DNA from: Paraburkholderia humisilvae
GTDB taxonomy: Bacteria; Pseudomonadota; Gammaproteobacteria; Burkholderiales; Burkholderiaceae
NCBI RefSeq assembly: GCF_902859855.1
Contig: NZ_CADIKH010000001.1
Coordinates: 1 to 64,000 of the forward strand
DNA: 64,000 nucleotides
Direction of reading: 5' to 3'
Shown: positions 18,889 to 27,149 of the stretch, piece by piece
How positions within the stretch are numbered: position 1 is the first letter of the stretch
Layout of the letters: each line of letters begins with the position of its first letter
Program-made: the position numbers and the translations under genes
The notes under the pieces: model-generated
Databases searched by the model: none
What the model was told of the DNA's origin: nothing
Seen by the model: only the letters and a program-made list of their open reading frames with translations

Positions 18889-19398
18889 ATGACCACCTCT
18901 GCCGACGCCACGCCCAGCCCAGCCAACACCACCGATCCCGACATCATTCACGAAGAGCGCCTGTGGCGCGATAGCGGATGGACGTGTCGCGTGATCAAAA
19001 ATGAGGATGACGACGGCTGGGCCGTTGAGATGACCAAAGACGGCGAAGCGGAACCCGCGCTCGTCGGGCCCTGGACCATGGGGCGAGACAAAAGGAATCC
19101 GAAGCCGCTTGACGTCTCCGCCTTCAATACGCTCGTCAAGACCGCATCCGAAGTGCTGCGTCGCCACGAACAGCAATTGCATGCGCAGCTTCACAAGCAG
19201 GTCTGGGTCGACACGGCCGACGACCGTATCAGCGTGACACTCGACATCGTCCCCGACGACGACGACCCTCACGCGCTGCTCGCCGCCGAGAACGCTTCCG
19301 GCGAAACGCTCGCCAACGTGCGGGTCGCGCCGACGTTCAAGCTGTCAACCCGCAGCGCATCAGACTGGATCGAAAGCGGCTATGCAAAGCCGCGATGA
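18889..19398 (+). CDS. Conserved hypothetical protein
   Basis: 169 residues, acidic and soluble. A disordered Thr/Ala/Pro start is followed by RLWRDSGWTCRVIKNEDDDGWAVEMTKDG and VGPWTMGRDKRNPKPLD, then a helix (VKTASEVLRRHEQQLHAQLHKQV) and a beta-rich end. The Trp-rich strand pattern recurs in Burkholderia hypothetical proteins, but I cannot name a family. No clear ribosome site precedes the ATG. Confidence 0.65.
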   Translation: MTTSADATPSPANTTDPDIIHEERLWRDSGWTCRVIKNEDDDGWAVEMTKDGEAEPALVGPWTMGRDKRNPKPLDVSAFNTLVKTASEVLRRHEQQLHAQLHKQVWVDTADDRISVTLDIVPDDDDPHALLAAENASGETLANVRVAPTFKLSTRSASDWIESGYAKPR

Positions 19399-19460
19399 CG
19401 GCGCATCGAGGATGACCACACGCTAGCCGCGCGGGACCGGTCGGCCGGAACGCAGCCTCG

Positions 19461-20660
19461 TCATCCGCGCGGCCCTTCGAAGCGCTGACATGTGAACATC
19501 GACAGATCCACACGGCTCGCGCCTTGTGTGATGCGTTCGGCCAACGCCTCGCCGATCGCACTCGCGAACTTGAAGCCATGCCCCGAAAATCCGGCTGCAA
19601 TCTGCACGTTCGGGCTGGCCGGCAACCGGTCGATAATGAAATGGGTGTCCGGCGTCATGTCGTACTCACAGACCCTGCCCCTGCGCATCGCTCCGACACC
19701 AGGCAAATGCAACCGCAAGAACGCCTGCAAGTCGGATAGATCGGTCGCTTCGTCCCCGAACGGGGCAAGATCCGCGTCCACCGCGACAGGCTCGCCGGCA
19801 TCGTGGCGCCCGATCTTGAAACCGCTGCCTTCGAGATCGGGAAATCCATAGAACTGACCGACATCCGATCCGGCGATAAAGCCAGGAAAAACATCTGGCG
19901 TAAAAGCGTTCGGAGCGGATTCAAACCACGCGAAGCTCTTGCGGACCCGGGTGACCGGAATATCGAACCCCACAGACGCAAGCAACGGACGCGTCCACTT
20001 GCCGGCGCACACGATCAGATCGCGGCCGGTGAAGCGTTCGCCGTTGTCAGTGACGACGCTGACACTGCTTTGCCCATGCAATTCAATGCTCGCGACCCGC
20101 GTATTCGTGCGCAGCGTCGCGCCGCGCGAGGCCGCGAGGTCGCGATAGCCGCGGATCGCACGCTCGCAATACAGCACACCTGCGTCGGGTTCGAAGCTCA
20201 CGACATGGTTATCCGCAAGCCGCCATGCTGGCCACCGTTTGCTGGCCTCGGGGCCGTCGAGCGTTTCCAATGGCAGTCCGTGCTCGACCGCGCTGCGCTG
20301 CACCTCTTGCAGAAAAGTGTCACCGGCCTTTCCGATGTTGGTGATGCCGGTGCGCGCAAAGAGGTTCGCGCCTGTGTGCTGCTCCAGTTCGAGCCAAAGC
20401 TGTTGGGCGCGCAATGCGAGCGGAACATATCCCGCGCCCTCCCCATACGCGTGGCGGATAAGACGCGTACTGCCGTGATGCGCGCCCGCTTCGTGAGGCG
20501 GAACACCCGCGTCGAGCAACAGCACCTTGTTTCCGGCCTTGCTCAAGTAATATCCGGCCGCGATGCCCATCGAACCCGCGCCAACAATGAGCGTGTCGAA
20601 AGCGCGGCCGCCGACCTTTAGATCGTGAGCCGATGCGTGCTGGGCGCTGATGGGTTGCAC
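19461..20660 (-). CDS. solA: N-methyl-L-tryptophan oxidase / monomeric sarcosine oxidase-type flavoenzyme
   Basis: 399 residues. The FAD-binding motif is VGAGSMGIAAGYYLSKAG, followed by PPHEAGAHHGSTRLIRHAYGEG, the signature of the MTOX/MSOX family, and FEPDAGVLYCERAIRGY. The covalent-FAD cysteine is C331 in RVCEYDMTPD, directly before HFIIDRLP and the C-terminal GFSGHGFKFASAIGE. It should oxidatively demethylate an N-methyl amino acid, giving formaldehyde and H2O2. The start is a GTG with an excellent ribosome site (GGAGGAGGAG). Substrate (sarcosine or N-methyltryptophan) cannot be told from sequence alone. Confidence 0.87.
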   Translation of the reverse strand: MQPISAQHASAHDLKVGGRAFDTLIVGAGSMGIAAGYYLSKAGNKVLLLDAGVPPHEAGAHHGSTRLIRHAYGEGAGYVPLALRAQQLWLELEQHTGANLFARTGITNIGKAGDTFLQEVQRSAVEHGLPLETLDGPEASKRWPAWRLADNHVVSFEPDAGVLYCERAIRGYRDLAASRGATLRTNTRVASIELHGQSSVSVVTDNGERFTGRDLIVCAGKWTRPLLASVGFDIPVTRVRKSFAWFESAPNAFTPDVFPGFIAGSDVGQFYGFPDLEGSGFKIGRHDAGEPVAVDADLAPFGDEATDLSDLQAFLRLHLPGVGAMRRGRVCEYDMTPDTHFIIDRLPASPNVQIAAGFSGHGFKFASAIGEALAERITQGASRVDLSMFTCQRFEGPRG

Positions 20661-20706
20661 GGTCTCCTCCTCCCCTGGTTATCCGGATGTTGCGCGATGC
20701 GGATAG

Positions 20707-21111
20707 TCACGGCTCACATCGCAGATCCTTTTTGGGCACCGCGATAATCACCGGGTAAGTTGAGCCGTGTTCGAGTTCGATACGCGCCACGACGGCCATC
20801 GTCGTGCTGTCGATCGTGTCGTACACGCTGACCTTCTCATGGCTCAGCCTCGTGACGCCGGTACACCCGGTCGCGCGCCCTTCGTCGGAAACCTGGCATT
20901 GAATGTCATGGTCCGTCACGTAGCGATATTTGTCTCTATCCGGGGTCGCCAGATATTCATGCAGACTCTCTACCGACCCGCCGACGCCGGTCACGTACCC
21001 GATGTCGCACGGCAGTTGCGAAGAATCGCCGCCGCTGGATGTCTGAGCTATCGCAGCCGTGCTAGCAGCCGCGATCACCGCGGCGAATGTCGATGCAAGG
21101 AGGAATTTCAT
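20707..21111 (-). CDS. Small periplasmic protein of unknown function
   Basis: 134 residues. MKFLLASTFAAVIAAASTAAIAQ is a Sec signal cleaved after AIA. The mature part has four cysteines (LPCDIGY, IQCQV, TGCTGV, DLRCEP) that could form two disulfides, as expected in the periplasm. No family recognised. It lies 46 bp upstream of the solA start, in the same orientation. Confidence 0.68.
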   Translation of the reverse strand: MKFLLASTFAAVIAAASTAAIAQTSSGGDSSQLPCDIGYVTGVGGSVESLHEYLATPDRDKYRYVTDHDIQCQVSDEGRATGCTGVTRLSHEKVSVYDTIDSTTMAVVARIELEHGSTYPVIIAVPKKDLRCEP

Positions 21112-21202
21112 GGCGCATGCGTGCTTGTCGGATCAAAGTCCGGATTGTAGTGGCATCTTGCGCAACGGGTCCAACAAACAGAACAACGGCCGCCACCGCC
21201 AG

Positions 21203-21616
21203 TCAGCGCGACCGCACGGACGGCTCATCGCGAATGGTCAGCTCCATGAAACCGGTGTGCGGGTCGAGCTCCCGCGAGAAGCGATGTTCCGGGAGCGGCG
21301 CGAACAACAGCTCGGCGGTCGTCCGGACCTTGCATCCGTGCCCCACATGGCCGCCGAAGACTTGCCCGCGCGCGTCGGCCACGGACATATGCAGGTGCGC
21401 GCCATCCGGCGAAACCGAACCGGCAAGCGTCAATATCTCGAGGTCGCCCGATATTTCGGTGAGGATTTCGGCCCCGGCGAATCGAACGTGCGCGACGTTG
21501 AGGCTTCCGATTCCCTGAATGACGAAAGCTGCGTGCCACTCGCGCTGACGCAGCACGTCTTCGATGGCGACGCGCAAATCGTCGCCGGGTGAAAGGCGGA
21601 TTGGATAGGCTTGCAT
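21203..21616 (-). CDS. PPC/DUF296-domain protein
   Basis: 137 residues covering one PPC (plants and prokaryotes conserved) domain: SPGDDLRVAIEDVL, AAFVIQGIGSLNVAHVRFAG, LEILTLAGSVSPDGAHLHMSVAD, QVFGGHVGHGCKV and TTAELLFAPL. The GGHxxxGC and HLH motifs are diagnostic. Bacterial members are small trimeric proteins of mostly unknown role; plant members use the domain with an AT-hook to bind DNA, but no AT-hook is present here. Confidence 0.85.
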   Translation of the reverse strand: MQAYPIRLSPGDDLRVAIEDVLRQREWHAAFVIQGIGSLNVAHVRFAGAEILTEISGDLEILTLAGSVSPDGAHLHMSVADARGQVFGGHVGHGCKVRTTAELLFAPLPEHRFSRELDPHTGFMELTIRDEPSVRSR

Positions 21617-21816
21617 GATCGGTCACGGATTTGAGGTTGCGGCACAGGTTAAGTCCGAACCCGGCTGGCTGCAAGCCGCAGCGAACCGACACGCCGGATC
21701 GCCGTTTGCAGAGAGTGCGCCAATCGCATGATTTGCTCCGTTGCACGAAAGAATGGGTTGCGTCGATCAGCACACTATCTTTCAACGAAACGATCAGGAA
21801 GGCGGATGGACGAATC

Positions 21817-21843
21817 ATCGCGTTGCCTGTGAAGCAACGCGAT
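21817..21843. terminator. Perfect 10-bp stem-loop
   Basis: ATCGCGTTGC, loop CTGTGAA, GCAACGCGAT. It lies 64 bp past the stop of the frameshifted reductase on the minus strand. The 290 bp between that gene and the PPC gene otherwise hold no supportable gene. Confidence 0.5.
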
Positions 21844-21906
21844 ATCCGCACAAAAAATGCGGTCGACATCACTCGTAGAATGGCGTCGGGGTCGGTCAAT
21901 ACGTGT

Positions 21907-22663
21907 TCAGGCTCCCTCCCGTGAGCGGCGGAACCATTCATCGAAACCGATGCGACCGAGGCGCGCATCGCCCAGCGGCACCAGCGATCGATCGTCGACC
22001 TTGCCGCCGAAGTATCGGGCGTCGGGGTCACGCACCACTTCACGCGGATCGCCGGCTGCCTTCAGATAACGCGCGACGATCTCATTGAACGGCCCCCGTT
22101 CGGGCCCCGCGATCTCGACAATGCCGTTCTTCGGCGCCGCAAGCGCGGCATCCGCGACAAACGCGGCGACGTCGTCCGACGCAATCGGCTGGAACAGGCC
22201 CGGCGAAATCCTGATGACGTTGCCGATCGCACTGCTATCCGCAATGCCACCGAGGAATTCGAAGAACTGGGTCGAGCGGACGATGGTGTACGGCATGCCC
22301 GATTTCGCAATCCGCTTTTCCTGCGCGACCTTGGCACGAAAATAGCCGTTCTCGGGCGTCCGTTCGATGCCGACAATCGATAGCGCGACATGATGCCGAA
22401 TGCCGGCCGCGGCCCCCCGCCGCGAGCACGTTGCGACTGGATGTCTCGAAGAACTCAAGCACCGCCTTGTCTTCAAACGAAGGCGAATTTGCAAGATCGA
22501 CGACCACCTGCGCGCCCGCCATCGCCTGCTCAAGCCCCTCGCCCGTGATCACGTTGACGCCGTTTTTCAGCGACGCGGGGATGACTTCATGGCCGGCTTC
22601 GCGAAGAAGGGAGACAGTCTTCGAACCGATCAGACCCGTGCCGCCGATGACAATGATTTTCAT
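21907..22663 (-). pseudogene. NmrA/NAD(P)-binding SDR-type reductase, frameshifted
   Basis: The N-terminal part (from 22663) reads MKIIVIGGTGLIGSKTV, a Rossmann GGTGxIG motif, through QVVVDLANSPSFEDKAVLEFF and TSSRNVLAAGG. The rest continues in another frame as AAAGIRHHVALSIVG, GYFRAKVAQEKRI and SGMPYTIVRSTQFFEFLGG to the end. The switch falls in a run of six C at 22413-22418 (G6 on the coding strand). With one base fewer the frame is continuous and gives 251 residues, the normal length for atypical SDR/NmrA proteins. Either a recent one-base insertion inactivated the gene or the base is a sequencing error. The intact protein would be a NAD(P)-dependent reductase or redox sensor. Confidence 0.82.
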
Positions 22664-22688
22664 GACTCGCCCTCGCCTGTTGTGACGA

Positions 22689-22712
22689 CACGAGCCCCTG
22701 AAGGGGCCCGTG
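22689..22712. terminator. Imperfect stem-loop
   Basis: CACGAGCCCC and GGGGCCCGTG pair with one mismatch around a short TGAA loop. Located between the reductase start and the epoxide hydrolase stop; possible end of the epoxide hydrolase transcript (minus strand). Confidence 0.4.
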
Positions 22713-22847
22713 TGCCACTGGGGAAGCTTTGACAGTGCGCATGCGCGGCCCCGGTCGGACGGGTCCGCGACGTGTGCTGCAGAGTCTTGAGAATAGGCCG
22801 GATAAAGGCAAACGCAAGCTGCCGGCGCATCATCCGTATCGTTCCGT

Positions 22848-24173
22848 TCAGCGCAGTGGCCTGAAACTCACGCGCACCTCTTCCGAGAAAACCTGCGGCT
22901 GCTCCCATGCGGCAAAATGCCCGCCTTTCGGCAGGCGGTTGTAGTGAATCAGCTTGGGATAGGCCTTTTCGGTCCAACTGCGCGGCGCGGCATAGATCTC
23001 ATCCGGAAAGACGCTGACCGCAACCGGAATCGCGACGTGCTTAGGCGCGAAAAAGTTGAGCTTGTTTTCCCAATACAGTCGGGCCGACGAGACTCCCGTA
23101 TTCGTCAGCCAATAGAGCGTGATGTTGTCGAGGATATCGTCGCGCGTCAGCCCTTCCCGCTGGCCATCGAACACGCGTGCGATAAGCGCCTGACTGGCTG
23201 CATCGTGGTCGATCATCCACGCGGCGAGACCGATCGGCGAATCTTCGATTGCATACAGCGTCTGCGGTCGGTTCGCCATCTCCTGCGCGTAGCCCAGACC
23301 GTGCTTGTAGAAAAAGTCGAGCTGATCGAACGCGTGCCGCTCGTCAGGTGACAGATCAGCTGGCGGCGGATTGCCGTACTTCAGCGCCTCCGCGATGTTG
23401 TCCGGTACGGTGGCCGGCATGTTGGTATGAATGGCGAGCAATCCCGGCGGCGCGAGAAGCGCCATCTGTTCGGTTACCGCATTGCCCCAGTCGCCGCCTT
23501 GCGCGACATAACGCGTATAACCAAGGCGCTTCATCAACGTGACCCATGCGCGTGCGATGCGCTGCGGGTCCCAACCCGTCGTCGTCGGCTTGCCGGAAAA
23601 GCCATAGCCAGGCAGCGACGGAATCACGACATCGAACGCGTCCGAGGCGCTGCCGCCATGGGCCGTCGGGTTGGTCAGCGGATCGATGATCTTCAGTTGT
23701 TCGATGATCGAGCCCGGCCAACCGTGCGTCACGATGATCGGCAATGCGTTCTCGTGCTTCGAACGCACGTGGATGAAATGAATGTCGAGACCATCGACCT
23801 CGGTGACGAACTGCGGCAACGCGTTGAGTCTCGCTTCGACGTTGCGCCAGTTGTAGTCGGTGCTCCAGTAGCGCGCGAGGTTCTGCATGGTCGCAAGCTG
23901 CACGCCCTGGCTTGCATCGGTGGCCGTTTCGCGCTCGGGCCACCGCGTCGCCTTGATGCGCCGGCGCAAATCAGCCAGTTGCGAATCGGGGACGCGCACA
24001 TGGAGCGGACGGATCGCGCTTTGATCGCCACCGGCCGCGGGAGCAACCTCAGTGATCGATTGATTCGTGTCCGCAAACGCGAACTGACTGAGTGCGCTCG
24101 CGGCGACGGTCGCGGCCGCCACGCCGAGGAAGCGGCGGCGCGACGGCGTTTCGGGAAGGGGATGGGTCGACAT
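22848..24173 (-). CDS. Tat-exported epoxide hydrolase
   Basis: 441 residues. The N-terminus TPSRRRFLGVAAATVAASAL is a twin-arginine export signal. The epoxide-hydrolase N-terminal domain follows (LHVRVPDSQLADLRRRIKATRWP), then an alpha/beta-hydrolase core with oxyanion motif THGWPGSIIEQ, nucleophilic Asp in QGGDWGNAV and catalytic His in KGGHFAAWEQP. It should open an epoxide to a diol in the periplasm; the true substrate may be a plant or xenobiotic compound. The start at 24173 has AGGAG six bases upstream. A dyad operator lies 25 bp upstream of the start. Confidence 0.9.
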   Translation of the reverse strand: MSTHPLPETPSRRRFLGVAAATVAASALSQFAFADTNQSITEVAPAAGGDQSAIRPLHVRVPDSQLADLRRRIKATRWPERETATDASQGVQLATMQNLARYWSTDYNWRNVEARLNALPQFVTEVDGLDIHFIHVRSKHENALPIIVTHGWPGSIIEQLKIIDPLTNPTAHGGSASDAFDVVIPSLPGYGFSGKPTTTGWDPQRIARAWVTLMKRLGYTRYVAQGGDWGNAVTEQMALLAPPGLLAIHTNMPATVPDNIAEALKYGNPPPADLSPDERHAFDQLDFFYKHGLGYAQEMANRPQTLYAIEDSPIGLAAWMIDHDAASQALIARVFDGQREGLTRDDILDNITLYWLTNTGVSSARLYWENKLNFFAPKHVAIPVAVSVFPDEIYAAPRSWTEKAYPKLIHYNRLPKGGHFAAWEQPQVFSEEVRVSFRPLR

Positions 24174-24197
24174 ACAAGCTCCTGTTTGCATTCGTTG

Positions 24198-24219
24198 ACT
24201 GTGAATCGCTGTTCACAGT
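24198..24219. promoter_or_regulatory. Dyad operator (ACTGTGAA-N6-TTCACAGT)
   Basis: Perfect 8-bp arms around 6 bp, 25-46 bp upstream of the epoxide hydrolase ATG. Size and symmetry resemble TetR/AcrR-family operators. No TetR gene is adjacent. Confidence 0.5.
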
Positions 24220-24580
24220 AGATGACGACGCAATTGTGCGTATGCACTAACAGAAGCGTAAATACCCGCAGGAGTACAACACTTTTACGCGCCGAGAACA
24301 AAGGCCCATCAGAAGATGCATGACACCGGTCGCTTTTCCCGCCGACCTGATGCCGTGACATGCACGAACGGGAAGAATGCTAACGTTTCCATCGAACAGG
24401 TCAAACAGGCAGATTCATTTCAGTTTCGAACAATCATGTGAAGCGGAATTACGCATCCTGAAACGCATCCATCGTGGCCATGTGCGTCAGCGCACATAAC
24501 GATAAACGCTGTGACGTTCTTTTTTCCGATGCGCCTATCGTTTACTTGCATATCACTTACGGTCGTCGGCGAGGAACGAA
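24220..24580. other. Intergenic region, 361 bp
   Basis: Remainder of the divergent region between epoxide hydrolase and the peptidoglycan amidase. AT-richer than its surroundings, it carries an exact copy of the 14-mer motif at 24482-24495 and the ribosome site GAGGAA before 24581. No gene seen. Confidence 0.45.
24482..24495. promoter_or_regulatory. Palindromic 14-mer GTGCGTCAGCGCAC (copy 2)
   Basis: Identical to the copy at 6630, with the palindrome extended to ATGTGCG/CGCACAT (24480-24497). Located 85 bp upstream of the amidase start. Confidence 0.5.
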
Positions 24581-25351
24581 ATGGACCCTTCCCAGTTTTC
24601 CGATTCGACTCGGGCTGAACTCAACTTCGTAGCTATCCTGAACGTCGGCAGCAAGGGACCGGCTGTACGGCGTGTTCAGGAGTGGCTATCGCTGCACGGA
24701 TTTGGCACCGCAATCGACGGCGACTTCGGCAGCGCGACCGGCGCGGCGCTCAACCACTTCAAGGCCGTGAATCATCTTCCGCCGAACGGCACGGTGGACC
24801 GGGATACATGGGCCGCGCTCGTCGCTCCGATGACCGTCGTCTTGCAAGGGGGTATCGCATCGACGTTGCCGCAGCGCATAGAGGAAGTCGCCAACCGGCA
24901 TCTCGCGTCAAAAGCGCGCGAAGTGGGCGGTGACAATTGCGGCCCGTGGGTTCGTCTTTATACCGGCGGTCATGAAGGGACCGAGTGGAAATGGTGCGCC
25001 GGCTTCGTCAGTTTCATTCTGAAACAGGCGACCACCGAGTTGCAGTGCGCAATGCCCGTTCCAGGTTCGCTATCGTGCGACAGCCTGGCCGCGCAAGGCG
25101 ACAAAGCGGGCCGACTGATCAAGGGCAGCACCTTGGGCCCGGGCCAATGGCAGCGCCTGGGTCCGACTTATATCTTTCTCGTGCGCCGCACCGATAGCGA
25201 CTGGATGCATACCGGCCTGGGCTTTGACGGACAGCCGGACCATTTCGACACGATCGAAGGCAATACCAACGACGACGGCAGCGCCAACGGCTATGAAGTC
25301 GCCGCACGCGTCAGGTCGGCGAAGGAAAAGGATTTCATCGTGGTCCAGTAG
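24581..25351 (+). CDS. Peptidoglycan-binding protein with CHAP/NlpC-like amidase domain
   Basis: 256 residues. Residues ~20-85 are a PG_binding_1 domain (GSKGPAVRRVQEWLSLHGF, then DGDFGSATGAALNHFK and GTVDRDTWAAL). The second domain has a papain-like pattern: Cys in EWKWCAGFVSFIL (~139), His in MHTGLGF (~209) and a polar residue in IEGNTNDDGS, as in CHAP-type amidases and peptidases that cut peptidoglycan stem or cross-bridge peptides. No signal peptide is visible, so it is either cytoplasmic until released or exported by another route. The next gene, 68 bp downstream, encodes a membrane protein and is probably co-transcribed. Confidence 0.85.
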   Translation: MDPSQFSDSTRAELNFVAILNVGSKGPAVRRVQEWLSLHGFGTAIDGDFGSATGAALNHFKAVNHLPPNGTVDRDTWAALVAPMTVVLQGGIASTLPQRIEEVANRHLASKAREVGGDNCGPWVRLYTGGHEGTEWKWCAGFVSFILKQATTELQCAMPVPGSLSCDSLAAQGDKAGRLIKGSTLGPGQWQRLGPTYIFLVRRTDSDWMHTGLGFDGQPDHFDTIEGNTNDDGSANGYEVAARVRSAKEKDFIVVQ

Positions 25352-25419
25352 CGCGAACTCCGGGCAGCATCTGCAAGGAGACACAAGCGCGCCTATGAAG
25401 ACCGCGGGGGGAGAACGCC

Positions 25420-27051
25420 ATGAGCGATGCGCAGCACGACAGCGCGAAGGAAAGCGATCGCCGAAGCCGGCGCGCACGCGCTCGACTCTCGGCCGATCTC
25501 GCGCGCGCCGAAGCAATGGTCGAAGCTGCGGCGGACGACGGCATCGAGCTCGAGAGCGAGGATGTCGCGGTCATCCGGGCCGCAAGCGGCGTGGTCGATC
25601 GCGGCGCGTGGAGCGACGCATGGGAAACCGGCTTCTATGGCACGATCGGCCGCATTGAAAAATCCGTGCACTACCCGAGCTTCCAGGTTTTCAAGGATAT
25701 GAAATCGAGCGACGAACTGCTTTCGCATGCGTCGCTGACGGGTCTACCCCTTGCGAGCCACGATATCGAGGCGCTGACGCAGGCGCGCGTTGCGCGCATC
25801 GAGCACAACTGGAACGCGCAAATCGAATCGGAATACTACGCCGCGCTCAACCGTATCTCGAAGGGCGTGCGTCCTGTCGCCGCTGCCACGTCGGGCAAGG
25901 AGGCGTATCGAGGCGCACGGCGGGCGATCAGGATCTATACGCTCACCGCAATCTCGCTAACGATTCTCGTGGTCGGACTATCGTGTCTGCTCTTCACCGT
26001 GAACCAGATTTCCGACGACGTGCAGCGAATCGTCACGATCAACGATGCTTCGGCGATGGCGTTGCACAACCAGTTGTTGAGCTATCAGTCGAACATCATC
26101 GAAATGCGGCAGGGTGAGGAACGCGAAATCCGCAAGGTAGCGGGTTCCGCGATACAAACACACGACCGGTCACAGGACACGGAGGAAATGGTGATCGCGG
26201 CGCACGAAAAAGCATCGGGCGATCTGCGGCAGCTCAGCAATGCACAACCCGCGATTCAGATCAAACATCTGTTGCAGGAATTCGCGACCAACAACCGCCA
26301 GTTGTACAACGACGTGACCCGCACACGGGGAATCGGCGATGCGTTGTTTCTGCCCGTGACGAATCCGTATACCGAGCCGCACTGCCCGCCTGCTTCGACG
26401 TGGGGTTCCTCCGGCCCACAGGTTGCGGACCATCCGCATGGCGCGTCTTCGCCGCCCCTGGCGAACTGGATATGCTCGAACAAACAGGTGCGCGCGAACC
26501 TTGAAATCAAGATCCCCATCATGGATGCCGACCGTGTCACGAACGACCACGACCAGACGCTCGCGCCTGAGAACGTCGTGGACGAAGGCTTTCAGAAAAT
26601 CGCCGCGTACCAGGACATTCGCGCGATGGCGATGTACGGGCGCGAGATCGTTCTGTCACTGGTCGGTGCAGTCACCGGCTTCATCCTGCCCGTGCTCTAT
26701 GCGTGGCTCGGCGCTTCCGCGGCGATTCTGCGCAAGATCAGGATCGAGACTGAAACGAGCACGTTTCATCCTGAGTATTCGAAGGTCGCAAACCGCGCGC
26801 ACATCACCTGTGCAGTGATTGTCGGTATTGCTATCGGGCTTTTCAGCGACCTCGTACAGGGCGGCAAGAACATTTCACCGCTGGCGGTCGCGTTTATCGC
26901 GGGCTATGCGTCGGACAAGTTCTTCTATTTCGTCGATCGGCTGGTCGACGTGATCTTTCCGGCTCGCGCGCCAGGCAAGTCGGAACCGCCTCAAGTCGCG
27001 GCTCCGGTGGGGTCGGGCAGGGCAGCCGCGCGGGCGCAGTCGGAAGGCTGA
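25420..27051 (+). CDS. Membrane protein of unknown function, partner of the amidase gene
   Basis: 543 residues. An N-terminal ~165-residue charged helical region is rich in Arg, Ala and Glu. A transmembrane helix follows (AISLTILVVGLSCLLFTVNQI, ~170-192), then a ~210-residue region outside the membrane containing a Cys/Pro-rich stretch (EPHCPPASTWGSSGP...WICSN), then three or four helices near the C-terminus (VLSLVGAVTGFILPVLYAWL, ITCAVIVGIAIGLFSDLV, LAVAFIAGYASDKFFYFVD). Start ATG follows GGGGGGAGAACGCC. No family recognised. Pairing with a peptidoglycan amidase suggests an envelope function, possibly release, anchoring or control of the amidase. Confidence 0.75.
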   Translation: MSDAQHDSAKESDRRSRRARARLSADLARAEAMVEAAADDGIELESEDVAVIRAASGVVDRGAWSDAWETGFYGTIGRIEKSVHYPSFQVFKDMKSSDELLSHASLTGLPLASHDIEALTQARVARIEHNWNAQIESEYYAALNRISKGVRPVAAATSGKEAYRGARRAIRIYTLTAISLTILVVGLSCLLFTVNQISDDVQRIVTINDASAMALHNQLLSYQSNIIEMRQGEEREIRKVAGSAIQTHDRSQDTEEMVIAAHEKASGDLRQLSNAQPAIQIKHLLQEFATNNRQLYNDVTRTRGIGDALFLPVTNPYTEPHCPPASTWGSSGPQVADHPHGASSPPLANWICSNKQVRANLEIKIPIMDADRVTNDHDQTLAPENVVDEGFQKIAAYQDIRAMAMYGREIVLSLVGAVTGFILPVLYAWLGASAAILRKIRIETETSTFHPEYSKVANRAHITCAVIVGIAIGLFSDLVQGGKNISPLAVAFIAGYASDKFFYFVDRLVDVIFPARAPGKSEPPQVAAPVGSGRAAARAQSEG

Positions 27052-27149
27052 CAGCGCACCGCGCCGCTTTGCGCAACCTACGGCCATACGACCGCCGTAG
27101 GCTGCGCCGCTCCGCCATGCAACAACATCCGCATCGGGCCTCACTCACC

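Noticed and set aside
21617..21906. Possible degraded transposase remnant between the PPC gene and the frameshifted reductase
   Set aside because: The minus-strand translation has no DDE-type or HTH pattern, and no terminal inverted repeats were found; only a stem-loop is supported.
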